A stretch of DNA of 64,000 nucleotides from Rhynochetos jubatus (GCA_027574665.1 CM050658.1:23882317-23946316), one strand, 5' to 3'. Shown: positions 13,701-28,900, counted from the stretch's first letter. Notes: generated by a model from the sequence alone, not told the origin. Numbers and translations are program-made.

Positions 13701-15369
13701 GATATCGAAGAAACTCATCTTCTGAGGGTGGAAGACCACTGTCATTAGTTCCTGTGAGAAAAGACAGTGCCAGCCACTACTGTTTTAACAAAGAAAAAAT
13801 CAAAGGCAGAAAGACAGGTAACTTGGATGGTCATACAACACTGGTCCTTGAAACACCACTGCAGTACTGCCATAAAATTATTCTTTCATCATCCTACTAT
13901 CAGGACTAAGGGTGGCTGAGACCTTGTTAGCTTTCTGTGAAGCATACTTGGTGACTTTGTAATGTCCATTTTGTGCTTGCTGGTGTGTGAAACACTGGCA
14001 AAATAGGTTTTTCTGAGATACCAGCAATGTTGTATCATACCATGGATGTCTGCACACTGTCGCATGCCTAAGAGATGCTCCAGTTGTCCATATGATCTTT
14101 TTGGAGATAACTGTATTCAGCCACCATCCCCTCAGATGCTGATAAAACCTCTCAGTCATTGGACTTCTTACACACACACAGATTGTGTATAGCTCTTTGA
14201 CTCCTGCTTCTAAACTACGTTTTAGTTACAGGTTTTCTTTCTTTCTTTTCATAGTCTTTATGCTCTCGCCCTTGCCACAGATCTTTTCTCCAGCAGATTA
14301 AAATTAGGTATATCTTAGCTTCATTGGCCATGTCTGGAGAGAAACATGAAAGAAAATTTGTAATTTTTGGCCATGTCTCTCCAGAAATTGCAGTTCTCTA
14401 AAATGAACAGCAGCAATTGGCCCGCTTGAGACCAGCCACCAATTCAAGAGACTTCTTATCTGAAACACATTATTTGAAGGAGTAATTTCTTGAACAAGTC
14501 AGTAAAAGCATATTATGATAGCCCTGCTTACAAGAAGAAGCTCTCAGTTATTTTTATTTATCTGCTGCCTCGGTATACACTGCCCACGCTCTGCAGTTTC
14601 TAATTGTCCCTGGGTTTGGGCATCATACTTGGTGATGAGCTGTGCCAACAGCTATGCTTGTGCTGCTCCCCTCTTCTCACCCAGTGCCCTTGTACAAGTA
14701 TAAATGGGGGCTAGACTTGGATCTCCTGTTCAAGCTTGCATAGCAATTTGGTTGCTAAGTATAAGCTAGAAATAAAATCCCACTTGCTTGCTTAATTTCG
14801 CAAGCTGCCTGGAGGGAAGTATGGGGTTTTTCAGTAAAATGAGGTGTGATTTTTCTGTGCAATGGAATGCATTGCTTTTCAAAATAAGAATTAGTCTATG
14901 GTATCATTCTCCCCACATAACTGGGGGTCCATTAAGTTTTTGAAGTTACTGGTGGAAACTCCATTGCAGAGCACAGTGGAGATGGAGTACATGTGGGTAG
15001 CAGCAGAAGCCCCAAATGAATAGGCAGGGCAGTAAGAGGAATGAACATCATCTGGGTCATTAATCTATTGTGCACAAACTCTGAGAGGATTATAGTGAGC
15101 AGCATCCTATACCTAAGGGAATATATATAGTTAAAACCTCTCATGTCATAGGTCTTGCATGCTTTTACCAGTGTGTTAAAGATGCTATAAAAAAATTAAG
15201 CAGCCTGAACATATGAAGTGGGCTAAGGAATATAGCAGAATTGTAAATTAGGATAGGTTGAGAGGGAAAGAAAGTTTAGTTTGGATTGAAGAGCTCACTA
15301 CTGTGCGTGTTACTGCATTTTCAACTTTCTTCCTTCCCAGAAGATGAAGAACATAAGCAATTTCTTGGC
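10711..15369. other. intergenic DNA, no gene seen
   Basis: No supported gene or RNA. The longest open frames (plus 11444-11815, 123 codons; minus 13878-14177, 99 codons) have no recognisable domain. Their surroundings show no promoter, CpG cluster or repeat. A short CA run sits near 14172-14180. Confidence 0.5.
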
Positions 15370-16155
15370 CCGTGGTTACACTTCTCCTACTATTATGGAA
15401 TTGCTCCACTCTCAGTTTTATGCCGTTGTCTTTTAATCTCTCACAGCCTATCTCACTAATTCTGCTTTATCTCCAGCATCTCCTTCTTTCACTGCTATAC
15501 CACCAGAAAGAATTAGCAAATTCGTGTTGTTGATTTCTTCCTTTCCTCTGTCCAAGGTAGGTAGATTATCTTTTTCTCCTTAAACTTCCTCAGTTGTCTG
15601 TTGAGACAGTCCCACCACCTAGTCAGACAGATCATGTCCCTTACTCACAATCTACAGGCTGGCTCTTGTGAATCCAACGTTACAGCCTTACTGCGCTGAC
15701 TTATCTGTTAAGCCCTCACTTTTTACTGTCTGAACTTCCTTATCTACTTCATATTCCCCATATCTCCAGTTGTATCATCTGATTCTGACCCTTGCTGCAC
15801 ACTTTTGCACTGTTCATATTTTATATTATTTCCTCTGCTCCCTATCTCCTTTTGGCAGAAGGAATATACACATTTCTGTCACTGTAAAGCAAACTACCTT
15901 TGACTTCCCTCTGCTTTGAAGTGCTTCCATTATACCCTAGTTTGCTCCAGTGCTTCAGTTTCAAGTTAGTAACGTAACAACTGAAGTAATCAACAAAACT
16001 CACTTTTTTGACCCAGCATCACTGTTGTTTCCATCCCTAGTCTGACTTCAGTAAGTCCCTCTGCATCTGTCTGCTCTTCATTGGGAAACACATTATCTGC
16101 ACAAGCAACATAGCTTGTCTGCTTCTTGGACCCTCTTTCCAACCCCTTCTACAGG
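15370..16155. other. pyrimidine-rich, strand-asymmetric stretch
   Basis: Over roughly 800 bp the plus strand is visibly dominated by C and T (TTTCCTCTG, CTTCCTCAG, CTTCCTTATC, CTCCCTATCTCC and many similar words) without being a simple repeat. Read on the minus strand it is A/G-rich. Such asymmetry can come from an old retroelement body, a transcribed untranslated region or a replication/transcription bias. No long frame, LTR end or known family was recognised. Boundaries are approximate. Confidence 0.5.
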
Positions 16156-19100
16156 GAGATCTGTAATAAAATGCCAGTTTGAAGATAGCTAGGCAGGTAG
16201 CTGACTAAGACCATTCACTTTGTTAATCATATATGTGGCATAAACATGTCTCTAGCTATTCAATTCAATCCTTCCATGCGCTTACACCTGACTTCCACAT
16301 TTTAAACTGTCCTGAGTGGAAACCATGACCACATGTGTTGAGAAAAATAGGGCTGTGGATTGCATTAGAATATACATAAAAGCCTGTTGGCTTATTCTAT
16401 GGAGTTTTATTGTATGAAATATTTTATAATATGTAAGAAGATTGAAATAGATTCTTTAGTCCGCTTTTCCTTAAGCTTTATTTCAGTTTGGGGCCACTGT
16501 GCTACTCTGTCAGCTGTAGGATCTTGTACTAAATTAAACATTCTCTATGCGTGCAATAAATCTCTCCCTGGAGAATAAGGAAATAAACTCAGTAGATGCT
16601 GGACTGTAGGATGTTCTTTGCTCATCTCTCACGTAACTACAAAGTTCAGAGAAACAAGGGAATACTTTGAATAGAAATGAAACTGTGACTGTGCATATTG
16701 TCTTTATTACATATTTGACTTCTACAGATGAAAGTGTGAAGCTGCTGTGGTTGAGGTGATCCTGGATATTATTAGTGACAAGTACTGCACAGGGACCAGC
16801 CCTGGCAGGTAGCTAAATGTAATTAAGGAGGTTTTTGGAAACGTCTTTGCAGAGGTATTTGAGAAACAAGACATAAACTCTTTACTAAATTGGCTAGGGG
16901 TTCTTGTGGGAAACTTAATTTTAATGAACTCTGTTCTGATGCTATTATGTAGCTCTGATGCTATTATAGGCTCATTTACTTCAACTCTGTATGCTTATGT
17001 GTGCTTTTCCCACAGTTTGGAAATTTAGCTCTATCTAGTACTTCTTAATATTACATCATTGATTCATGGCCTGGAATCCATGGGCAAAAACCTTTCTAGT
17101 CAATAAATTATGTAATTTAGTTATCACAAAAAAAAAATTACAATCACAAAAAGAATGGAAACAGACGCCAATCACAGAGGGATAAACACAAACATTTACA
17201 CAGTTTTCTTTTGTTTAATTTTCTTAATACTTTTTAGTGCAGTTAAACCTTCTCACCATTAGTTGGACATAACTCAGCCATAACTGAGTTTGCTTTTAAA
17301 GCCCCATGTTTAGTGATATTAGCAGGTATTTTAATAGCTATACAACAGTTCAGTCTCAGAAGGTGCTCATCTGTTCTTCAGTTATCTGTTACTTTAATTT
17401 TTGAAAGCATAGTTGTGATACATATGCTTCATTTAAAGTAAAAAAAAAATATTATCATGCCTTTGACTTTTCTAAAGAGAATTTGATTTATGGATACCAT
17501 AAAAATTAATTTGAAATTTCAAATACATTCAGATGTTTCAGTGTTTACATCATTTCATTAATTCATTATGTTTTCTCCATGTACTAAGAAATTGGGATTA
17601 AGCTGTTCTGCTCAGGAAAACCAGTCTTAACTGGAGCTGTGTCATGTCTGTTACAACAAGCATTTAGATTTGCATTTTGACTGAAAGATTACTTTAGAGT
17701 TATTTTTTCTATATAAAAATTATTCTGACAAAGTCTAGTAAATGGGGTAATAAACTGGATAATCTTTGTCTTTTTTGGCCTTCTTGGGCTGAATAGCTCT
17801 ACTCCCTAGGCCAAGAGCGGAAGTGTTGTACTAAGCTGTTCTTACTTTGGTTTGTTCTTTTTATTTTTAACTTTTGAAAGCTCAGAGTAAAGCAGTATCT
17901 GGTGGGAGACGGTCTTGTTCGAGGGTTGTTGTAGGTTTTTTCCTAGGGATCTGTCTGTCACTGTGCTGCACACTTGTGTGGTAGTTGCATAGTGTAACTG
18001 GAGATTAATATTCTGGAAACCACAATTTATGATAGCTGCGATCGCACAAGTATCAGCTGACGATACTGTGTCACGTTTTATTTCAAAGAAGTAGCGGTAA
18101 CAATGGCTTATAGTAATAACAGTAATGCTCCTTCCCCTGGGGGAAAGGCAGAGAATGCTATCTTGCCACATGATCTCATTTCTTTTAAGCTTTGCACTAA
18201 CCGCTGACATATCGCATAAATGCCTCCTTTATTACCTGCCAGTGATTGTCTTCTATGTTGGGAATAGCCTCCGGAACCCACGTCCACATGCCAGCAAAGT
18301 GCTTCGCTTACCCCATGTGAATTTGTCTCTGTCTGGTGCTCCGTGAGGCCCCTCTATACACCTGAGCATCCTGACTAACTCAGGTAGCCTAAATTACACC
18401 GCCTATGAAAGGCCTTTGTTCAGGTGTCTCAGTGGAGCTCGGACTGGGAGTTGGCACAAGCCAGGTCTATGTTTCTGTATTTGCCAAGTAAGTAATTTGC
18501 CATTTTAGTTAAGGGTTGGCTTTTTAAGTTGTGTCCAGCTAGTAATATAGCCTGGCCACACATCTCTGCAAGGATTCTGGGTCTTATCTTTTCAGTTGCT
18601 TTTAAACAAAAGCAGCATTCAGTCACATCACTTCCCTTATCAGCTTGCTAGCAGATAAAATAGTTATTTTTCAAATTGCCTCTCTCTTTCCAGTTTTAAA
18701 TAGATCTATATAGATAGTTTTCAGTCATTTTCAGTCCATAGATACTTGTTTCACATAAACAAGAATACACATTCTATTTTATACAACTATTCATTCGAAT
18801 TTCATTTCCATTTGCACAAAGCACATTCTCTGCCTTTCAGCATATTATAGTTTAATCTGTTCTGCCCAGCCCTACTGTAAAAGTAACACACAAGTCAGTG
18901 TGACCATTTTCGCTCAATGGTGAATTACAGTCTACTACACATGCACATTTACTCAGACTAGTATGTCACTGATGGAATCGGTAGATGGTACCTTTTACCT
19001 CCAGGTCTTTTCCCTTTATTTTTTTGCAACGTACTGTTTTTAAAAGGCTGTAATTATTAGGTACTCGGAGTACAGCAAAGGACTAAGCTCTTCAATAAAT

Positions 19101-22100
19101 TTGTGGTTTGCAGACAGGTATTTTGATCAATGGTATTAAATGTAGCAATGGTAATAGCAAACTGCTGTGTGCGTTAGCTGTTCCTGTTTGCTGCGCTCTA
19201 GGCCACGTGACTCTACAGTGTTTTGCCTAACACCACTCCTCCAGGTTTCTAAAGGTCCATACAGTCCTTCTCTCTTTTCATGCTCTTCCAAGATTTGCCA
19301 GAGTCCCTTAATGCAGCTTTCAAGGCCCCTGAGAGGTAAATTGATTGTTCACCATCAATTTCAATCCCTTTGTGTTTCCTACCAATTTTGTCTCCGGCTC
19401 GTGTGCCACCCACATGGGACTACGTCGATCCCTGTTGCTGGATCAATGTAATGCCTTCCAGGCCCCGAGTCCCAGAGCCATCTCGCAGGTACGTGACTCA
19501 CACACAGATTTTCACTGCTTTGCCAACAGAGGAGCACAAACATTTCCAAATGTCACCTTATTTCTTCTTGCCACACACACATACATGTTGTAACTAACAA
19601 ATAGGCCCTTTGCAAGCTGATGTCAAAATGTGCTGTTAGCAGGGCTAGAGCTCCACAGCCTTTTGTTCAAGCTGTAATTTTGTGTGAGTTGTTTGTGCTC
19701 TGGATGGCAAACCATGCAGCCTAAACAGTGAGGTACTGCTAAAACAATACATTGTCCAAATGCTACTTTTTAACGTTATGGGACAAAGCTTTCAAGGACT
19801 TACTTATCCCTCAACATTATATCCATTTTAATTCTCTTCCTATAATTTCTTCCTGCTGAAATTAGGACCAAAGATGCACTTGTATGCTACAGTTTCAACT
19901 GCATAAATATCTACTTCACTTCTGTTGCCACTGCTCAAGCTGTCTAAACAATGACTGTGAATGATGGTAACAACTAACATGGAATAGCCCTGGGAAAGTA
20001 TAATAATGCAAACTTAGAATGGGGGCGAGGGAAATTGTCTTATTTTCTTTTCTTCAGAAACATGAACTTACTTCCCGCATTTGTTTGCTTTAGTTTGCTG
20101 ATTTGCCAGGTGCACGGATCCAGTAGGCCAGGGTGTACCCAAGACATTTGCTTGGATGGTTTTCTTTCCTTTTACATTGCTCTTCAGATCCTGTTGCATA
20201 AATTAACACGTCATTTTCCCACATTTGGTAATACAGGGTTAGTGGTTAAACATGGTTTCATTCTCTTTTGTGCTTGTTGTGAACCAACAGTGTACAGTGT
20301 TGGGTAGGAAGTATGATGGGTCTAATCAGAGAGTAACTGTGTATCCATATTCAGTGTGAAACGATCTCTGTTTCCTACTGTTTGCTCACAACTGTGATGG
20401 TAGAGTTCTTAAATCTGCAATTTTTACTCTAGTTTGGTAGTTTCATAAACTTTTAAACAAAATGTTTGTATTCTCTTCGAAAATCTGTTTTGCACTGACC
20501 AACTAGTAAGTTTTTTATTTGGTCCAAGTCCTGTGAAGAGAAAATAACACAAATTATCCCCACAATACGGCAATCGTTCTATCCTTCAGTCTGTACAGAA
20601 ATAAAGGTGAGCATAAATCATTAAGAGCGGTACCTCCAAACCTAGCATCAGCAGTGCCAGCCATAGCAGGGAAGTTTTGGTTCAGTGATTAAAGAGAGGA
20701 GCCGAAAGTCTGGACTTCTGACTGCCTCACTAAACTGTTTTTGAAAAAAAGACTGAAACTCTCTTTGGTTTATCTACAATTCTGTTAATTTGCACTCTGT
20801 AGTGCACATAAGGGGTAGCTGGTTTTTATGCAGCTGACTTTTATTGTTTCAGTCCTTAGTGGTACTTTACATTTATAAATACCATTAACTGATGTAAGTA
20901 TTGTCAGCATCACCATTTGAAATTATTGCAAAGCAGTCCTCCCTTAGCTGAGGAACACATTCCTTCCCTGAGCATTGCAAGTGCCTTTGGTTGGCTTGCA
21001 GTGGAGGATGAAGAGCTGGAAGATTAGAGTATCTGTCCCTTTGCTTTCAAAACGAATTTTCATTCAGTGGTGTCTAAAGCTGGTGGACAGATGGCTTCAA
21101 AAAGCCCTTTAACTAATACGTGTTGCCAGCCCTACATCCTCTCTTCTGTTAAACATTTCATTCATTATGCAGTTTCAAGAAACAGTGAGAGCCAACTCTT
21201 TCTGCCAGTGTCACCACTGCACGTAACTCCCCCTTCATTCCAAAGAGCTGTCAAGCGGCATTTTTCTTCGAAAGGGGTAGCAATCTAAGTCTTGCCACAA
21301 TCAGCTTCTGAAGAGGAAGGGCCCTGCATTCAGTCAGAGCACTAGCGATTGCTGAGATGGAATTAAACAAGAGAAGAAATAAGAGCAGAGAAAATCTCAA
21401 AGGGTGTCAGGGGGCTATTTACCTCAAACAGCTTCGTTAGGTGGAGTGTGTTGTACAGACTTTGTTTTACAGATCTAGCTCAGTGTGCACGAAGAGAGCT
21501 CCTCAGATGCTGCATAGGTTACCAACAAGGTAAAAGAAAGATGAAAATAACACTGCAGTTTTCCCATTCTACAAGAGCTTCTTAATGGCTTTGAATAATT
21601 AAAGGCTGCAGAGCAAAAGTGGCTGTTTTCCATTCCAAGTCCCATTTTAATTCAGCTCAAAGTCACCTGTTGGTAGAAGAGGAGAAACAACCAACTGTTG
21701 GTTATGCCTCTACTAAGTGTCAGAATTTCTTCCCTTAAAAATGCAAGGAATGAGAGCTCCTCTGTGGATTGCGATCTTGGCCTCAGCAAACAGCTTGGCT
21801 GTTGGAGGGAGGGCATGGCCATGCCTGGGGAAAAGCGTGCTGTGCTGCAGCATGCCGCCCCACCAAGGCAAGTTCACATGTGCCATGGAGTGAGGCTTTC
21901 CAGATGCTCTAAATAGCTTGGATGTTCTTATATTTCACTTGATTGTAAAGTATTTGGTAAAACTTTTCATGACCGAAGTGCTAAAAGACTTTCCTGGTCT
22001 ATTCAACTCTGAATAACCGTGTGCTTGAGATAAAAGGTGGGGCTTTTTTCTCCGAGTCCATCATGAAGCCCCATGAAGGTGGGTGCTTCCTGAGAGTCAC

Positions 22101-22860
22101 TGTGTTCGCCAAGGCTGCATGCTGTCACACATAGGAAGCAAAAAATTATTGGGTTTACCTCAAGAAGGAATGAGAACCATATTTCCTCTCATATGTTCCT
22201 TCCCCTTTCCCATGTGCATACACCTGCAAGATTGATGTTGTTTGGACTTTCTGCAGAATATGATGGCCCTACTTCCTTTCTTTTAACTGGCTTAGAAGCA
22301 GCTGGGGAGGGAAGATAAGAACAAACTCTGAGTTCTGAAATTCTCTGTGTTTGATCTGTTTGCTGTTATTTTTTCTGTTAAATATAAAACATTTTTAGAT
22401 TAACTTCAGCCATTCAGAGTAAATGGAAATTGAGACAGGAAAAGGAAGTGCATTTCTCATTTCAAAGTACATCTCAAACTCCTTTAAATTCAAGGAATTT
22501 AAAGCATCCTAGTTTTCTGGCTGCCTAGTATGAGGAGAAAGGATAGGAATTTTCCCCAATCATAATAAGATTTCCTTAAGTTGCAAGAATTTTTTTAAGT
22601 GTTTACGAATCCAAGTCAGTTAACAACTGCTCACATGAAGAGCTCTGAACAGTTTGATATCACCAGTGCACAGGTTGCAAATACATGTGAAAAGTAGCTC
22701 AGCAGATTAATTTTGACTCCAGTTATACCTTGCCATTAGCTTCACTGAAATTTTGACACGTAGGACTGCAGATAAAATGAATGTATTTTCTACAGGAATT
22801 CTTTGCTTTGTCTGGTGTGAGCACTTCCCTTCTAACAATCAGCATTCAGTTCTTGAGCAC
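16156..22860. other. intergenic DNA, no gene seen
   Basis: No supported gene. The only local structure noted is a 14-bp direct repeat, TCTGATGCTATTAT, occurring twice at 16935 and 16954 with a period of 19 bp. Overlapping plus-strand frames at 19167-19597 and other frames of 60-122 codons show no domain or splice context. Confidence 0.5.
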
Positions 22861-22960
22861 CAAGATATATATGGTATGGCATGGCATGGCATACTATTAT
22901 TATATTATATATTATATATTCAAGATATACATATATTTTATATATATTATATATATTCTT
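22861..22960. repeat. AT-rich low-complexity tract with ATGGC pentamer run
   Basis: Three to four ATGGC units (about 22872-22891) lead into TATAT-rich sequence, including TTATATATTATATATTC and ATATATTTTATATATATTA. These small open frames (22753-22974, 22781-22966, 22832-23095) are translations of the Tyr/Ile-coding repeat and are not genes. Confidence 0.85.
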
Positions 22961-25900
22961 CTCTGACCAAATAAATGCATCCATCCTACATGGATGTTTT
23001 AATGAAAGTATACAAAATATGACCAATTCCTTGTCCCAAACAGAATGAACTGTAATTACTGTTTGTATGCTCAAGGAAATAAACAGCCAAACCATCTAAA
23101 CAAACAACCTGTTCATCATGAAGAAGTGCAAGCCTGTCCAGAAGTGTTCTGATCAAGCAAACTGTGAACATCAATGGCAACAACAACAAGTTAGAACACA
23201 GCACTGTGATTTTGACGGATCAGTCACCAATGAGGTATTCTTCTGCCCAGTCCTCTAAGTAGGGAAGCTACAGAATTTCTGGGGAGGCTCTTTCTCTTGG
23301 CATCTCTGCCCTCCAAGGTTCAGAGAAAGGAGGGAGAACCTGAGATACTCCAATGTTACCCCAGCATCCTGCATTGAGATTTGGGGTGCTCTTTCCAGCA
23401 CCAAGAGAACAGGGAGACCCTGAGGTAACGCACAAGCCTGCACAACAACTGCTGGTACCAACACACTGACCTACCAGACTCTTTTCCTGAACCACATTTC
23501 CTCTCCTATGAGAAAGGGAAGTAATATAATTCACAATATTTTATATATCTGTGATTAGAATGTTCTGGTATCCAAACCCATTTAATCTCCACATTTTAAT
23601 TTGGTCTTAAACAGTGACAAGATGGAAGTGACAAACTGACAGAGTAATTCCACGGAGACTGTAAGTAGCAGCTGGGACAACTCTCAGATGTTATTGTGAT
23701 TTGAGTTACTCATTACTGGTTAAAGACTTCAGAGAAACCAGCAAGCATGTGCTGTGGTGAAAATTTAAAGATATTTAATGAATTTGAAAATAGGGTAGCA
23801 ACACATACAACCATTGAAATTCAAGAACTACTCTGTTTCATCACAAACCATAAAATTTTTTTCTCTCTGCTGGAACTCAAAATTGTCAGTGTGATCTGTG
23901 AAGTTGGAATGTATCCATTCCCCCTGTCCCTGAGAATTTCCTGAACTGCAAACCGGCTTAAGTGCAGGTGTAAGATGCAATATGGGGAACAAGCAGAAGG
24001 AGGTGCCTGTTATTGAAATGCATGTGACCAGTGAGATCAAAAGGCATTTTGTAATGGTTTCACAAGTGACAGAATGAATAGGGAGTGATGTGGCAAAGAA
24101 GCCATCGGAAGGGGCAGTTCGAAAGGATCCAGTAATTCCCTGTTCCTGGATTAAATCACAACAAATGAAAGCTAATGAAATCCAAGAAAAGGCTGAAATA
24201 TTTACATGTTGGAAGATAATCTGTTCTGAGCCAAATCCTGCATTTCAAAACACCCTGACAGAATCTGAATTTACTTTAGTTCACAACAGCATTAGTCAAG
24301 GACTTTGTGTTTCAAAGGACAGCCTCAGAATTTGTGCTGGAATGGCTCAGAAAGCTCAGTTTCAGGACAGATGATAACTGTGACATGACTATCTGTGCCA
24401 ATTTGGTCTGCAAAAATGTGGTTGGAAAATTCAAAGATTTTCTTGTCCTGTTCAAATTTTGGCTGCTGTACTCAAATTCACAAGCACAGAAGTGTTAAAT
24501 GAAAGGGTTTTATGCTTCAGTGTGAGACTACATCAAATACATGGGCCTACATCATGCCAGAGTACACTCCAGATCATTGTTCATTAGTTAGAAAATGAGA
24601 CTATGGCACATCCGTACGACAGGACATACCAGAATTAAGTGGTGAGTACGAGCCTTTTGCCAGAAATTACTAAGCCATGTTTAGGTGAACCCAAGGGCCT
24701 TACAGAATGAAAACCCTGCACTGGGTTTTGATGTAGTTCTGGTTCTTCAGTGCTCATCAGGCATGACCTTCGCCATTATAGAGAACACTAAGAATTTTCC
24801 TATGCAGTCTTACATTAGAGGTGCATTTCACTGATGTAGGTGTGGTTTTTTGTTTGTTAGTTTGTTTTCAGTGAGTGTCTTTCTACTAAAGAATTCTGTA
24901 ACCTGAATAAGTAGTCTTAATAGGAGTCAGCTGATCATGGTTATGCTGTTATTTGTCTCCCCTCTTCCCACATAGATGTACAGATCTTCATTTTACTTGC
25001 TTTATAGCAAAGTTTTCATTTAAAAACTGAAACACCTGCCCTGCAAATCCTGTTTGCAATGTTTTATTGCCTAGAGAATGACACAATACACTCTAAATCA
25101 TTAAAAAATAAGCCCCCCACAAAAATTCAAACTTAAGTTGTATAATTATCATGTAATGACCTTTGACTGTTAATTCAGCTCTCCTGAATAATAGACGCCT
25201 TGATGCCTCACATTGTAATGCAGTTTTTAACATTGTGTGTTTTGTAAGGATGTGGGGTTCTGGGGTTTAATTTTCCATTGTTGCATCATTAAATGTAGTG
25301 GATCGTCACTTGATTGCGTTCCTTAGTTGTTCAAACTTGTATGTGTTTTCAGTCCGCTTAGCTGAGCTGAACAACCGGTGCTTTAATAACCAATTGTAGG
25401 AATGAACTGTGGAGTTATTCCAAGTAACCCACAGAAGAAAAGAATAAATACGTCTTCTCTCCTATGTTGATATGAATACCACTGCTGAAGGAAGAAAAAT
25501 ATCTCATTATATTAGAATCTATTACGAGGAAGTACTCAATATAATACATTAATATACATTATAATAGATACTCTCCAAAGCTGAGGAATAATTTAAAGTA
25601 TACGATACTTGTAAATATTCAGTCATTCAGTCAACCTACCAATCTTTAACTTTGTTAGTTAATGCTTTTTAATTGCCAAAACAATAACTGAGTAAGGAGG
25701 GTATCAATCTAATGTAATTACCTCAAAATACTATGCTGCTAATATCAATTCAAGAAGGTACCTTTCATATTGAGACTGATATGGAAAGGAAGTGGAGCTG
25801 GTCTAGAAAGAGTTCAAGGTGCTTTGGCATTCAAGAAGGTGGAAAAGGGAAGAAATATGCATGGGAGAAGGAGCTGTTTGGGCCTGCCAGGAATTATGAA

Positions 25901-28900
25901 TGTCAAGGCAAGGGGCCTGTAGCTCAAGGATTGCTACAGACCAGTACACAGTTGCAATACCACTTGCAGCTGCATAAAACACAACGGTTAGTGACAATAC
26001 CTACACCACATAACTGAGTGGAGTGCCATCGAGTGAGTCTTGCACTATCATGCCGATCATGGAAGCCACAAGATAGCTCTCTCATTCTCTCACTTTTCTG
26101 GGGTGTAGAAATGGAGAGATACTTGCCACTAGGCATCTGGGAAGACCCTCTAATTTTTATTAATTATTCTTATTAATTGTAAGCTTTTAAAATCTCTCTG
26201 TCTTACTGGTTACTCTTTCCTGCTCCATCACCTTTAGTGACTGTTGGAAAAGGGAAAAAGGATTGGATAGCTCATTCCTAGTGGCTGGTTCCTGCATTTG
26301 TAAACTTCTGCAATTTTGCACTTCACATGTACTGAAGCATAGCACTATGGACCTCACTTCTTCTGGGTCTTGTTGCACCCAAGTACCCTATTTACTGGCA
26401 ACATAACCTGACGTAGCATGTTTAAAAGCAGAATGCCTTCCTCAACTATATTGAGTTGATGATAAATATTTCCAGGAAGTACAGAAAGGAGAAAAATCTT
26501 TTCCAGGAGAATCACTTGTTTAAGAGTGCACATACAGCAGTGTAGGTGCATTGCTTTGTGGGATTACGTGTTGTTCTAGGTAAGTCACGTGCTGGCATCT
26601 CCATCATATACTAGTGCTTTATTTTAGTAATAAGAAGATGTATCATTTGCATGATTGTACATGTCACTGAAAGGATTAAAAAGTATTTGGATACTCAGAC
26701 TTACTATGACATAGTGTAGTTGTAGCATTTCTTTACTTGAGATGTATAGGAACAATTACATATGTTGTAGAAATTATCTTAATTAATTGTCTCATTTAAG
26801 CAAGTATGAAATGACTAATATATGAATGACTCAATCCCCATTCATCACTTCATACTGTATAAATCCAGTTCATAACCTTCAACAAGATGCAAGTCAGACT
26901 ATGGAGCAGAATTCAGGAGCCTTCTCCCTGGCAAACCAAAGATAAATTTTGGTAACAAAAGCTGGTTAATGATAATCTAATTATTAACATTCTTGAACAA
27001 ACTATTGAGGAATTAGATGATCTGTAGCCCGTTGGATAATGACTTGTTATTTATGTAACTACATCGGCTTTTAGAAAGTCTAAGACAATTTTGACACCTA
27101 GTTGACTCAGATGCAATATATTGGAAACAAGGAGCAGATTTGCCTTACTGGATTGAATTTACCTGGTTCTGTATAATCAAGCAGTAAATGGGGAGATGTT
27201 ACTAGTGAGAATAAAGAAACAAGAGAGGAACTGCTGCATGAAAGGCAGAAGTACTGGGATGGAGAATAGAAAGGAATGGATAAGAATCACAGTTTTAAAA
27301 TGAAATCTATCTGCATGGATTGGTACCCATTAATTTTATTCTCTTTTTTCAGAGGGAGAAGCATAATTTCAGTAGCTTTTTGCTTCTTAGACTCTTCCAT
27401 GTGTCTTTAAACAACGTAAATGATCTAGAACTTGTTTATCTTGAGGAGTGAGGAGCTGTCTGCACCTTCTTTACCTTCATCAGCAGCACACCAGAGAGAA
27501 GGGCAGCTCTAAATTATGTGCCATGTTGGCTGAACTGTAAAAGAACAACTTCCTGAGATCTGGGGCCATGGATTCAACTCTGACGTGGAATGTGATGAAG
27601 ATGATACCATTTTTAATGTACACACTAAAGAGGGTACAACATACATAGCTAAATTTACTAAGGCTGCACACCATCACTAGTAGCAAGACAAAAATTTTAT
27701 TGTGGACTTAAATCCTGTGCAGATTTTTAGACAGTTATAAGTAAAAGTAGCTACAGATATGATGTAACCATACGAAGTAAAATTTAAGAGTTAATGTATA
27801 TTTTGTTTTGGTATTGAATGTCCTTCTGAGAAGCAGAAAAATCTGTATATTTTGACTTTTGGTTGAAACCAACCCTCCTTCAAAGGTGACTAAAAGCCCT
27901 TGTACATATAAAGCTCTGGTCAGAAGTACACTTTTTGGATGCTGCCAGTTTTACTCTTGACAGTACCATTTTTGAGCAAATATCCACAGAAAAAGTTGAC
28001 TGAAATGTCAATGACACCAAGAACTCACATAGATTAACCCCTTCATCCAGTTTCCCAACTAAGGCTGAAGAAGAAGCAATATATACAGCCTGTAGTAGCT
28101 GTCTTGCTCCATTGGTGAAAGAAAATCCCTACTCTCTTGCTGGGAAGGAAAGGAGATGATTTTTCCTGTGAATACAATGTGTTGTTGATCAAGGTATATC
28201 TGCTTGGGATAATAGGAAAGAGGGTTTTGGGAGTAATACCGAAGAACAGTGTGTCCCAGGCTTTCACAGTGGAAAGTACTGCAAGTTTTGGTTTGGTTAT
28301 CCACGTGTCCAGTATCCAGAAGAAAGTGTGGTGTACTTGGTTCTGCAGCTTATTAAAATACACTCATGGGACATGGCTTTCTTTCCAGTATCCCAACCTC
28401 TGCACCCTCATTGCTTTCTTATTATTGGATCAGTTTAATATAAAAAGATCAGGTTTTATTCAATAAGAAAGAGAATCATATTCCTCAAGAGGGAAGTGTG
28501 TTGTCTTTAAAAGTGGAAGAGCCACTAAAGGACCTTGCCCAAGTTTTATCAGGAAAGTTAGTAGTTTTATCTCCATATTGGCTCTATCACTGCTTCTAGA
28601 CTCTCAGGCAGCTTGGCCTGCAGCTCTCCCCAAGAGCTGAAATGCTGACCGTCACTACCTTGCAACAGGTCTCAGGGAGGCTTGTCACCACTAGGCATTC
28701 ATTCTCCCCTCGGACCAACACAGAAGTAATGCATATACAATGTGCTACCTGACACATGGTCACTGGTTACTGCTCCATGGGGTGGGGTCCTAAGTGTGTT
28801 ATTGCAGAGAGCTACTTCATGCTCCACTAATGCAGCTAGGAGCTGCTAGCGTGTTCGTGCTAAGTGCTGTGGCAAAGGTTTCTTGCTGTCAGGCACTGAA

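Noticed and set aside
22753..23095. Tyr/Ile-rich short frames on both strands
   Set aside because: They are translations of the TATAT low-complexity tract.
28043..28466. Antisense pair of 106- and 109-codon frames considered as a decayed retroelement or processed pseudogene
   Set aside because: No reverse transcriptase, integrase or known protein motif could be identified, and no LTR or poly(A) tail is present.
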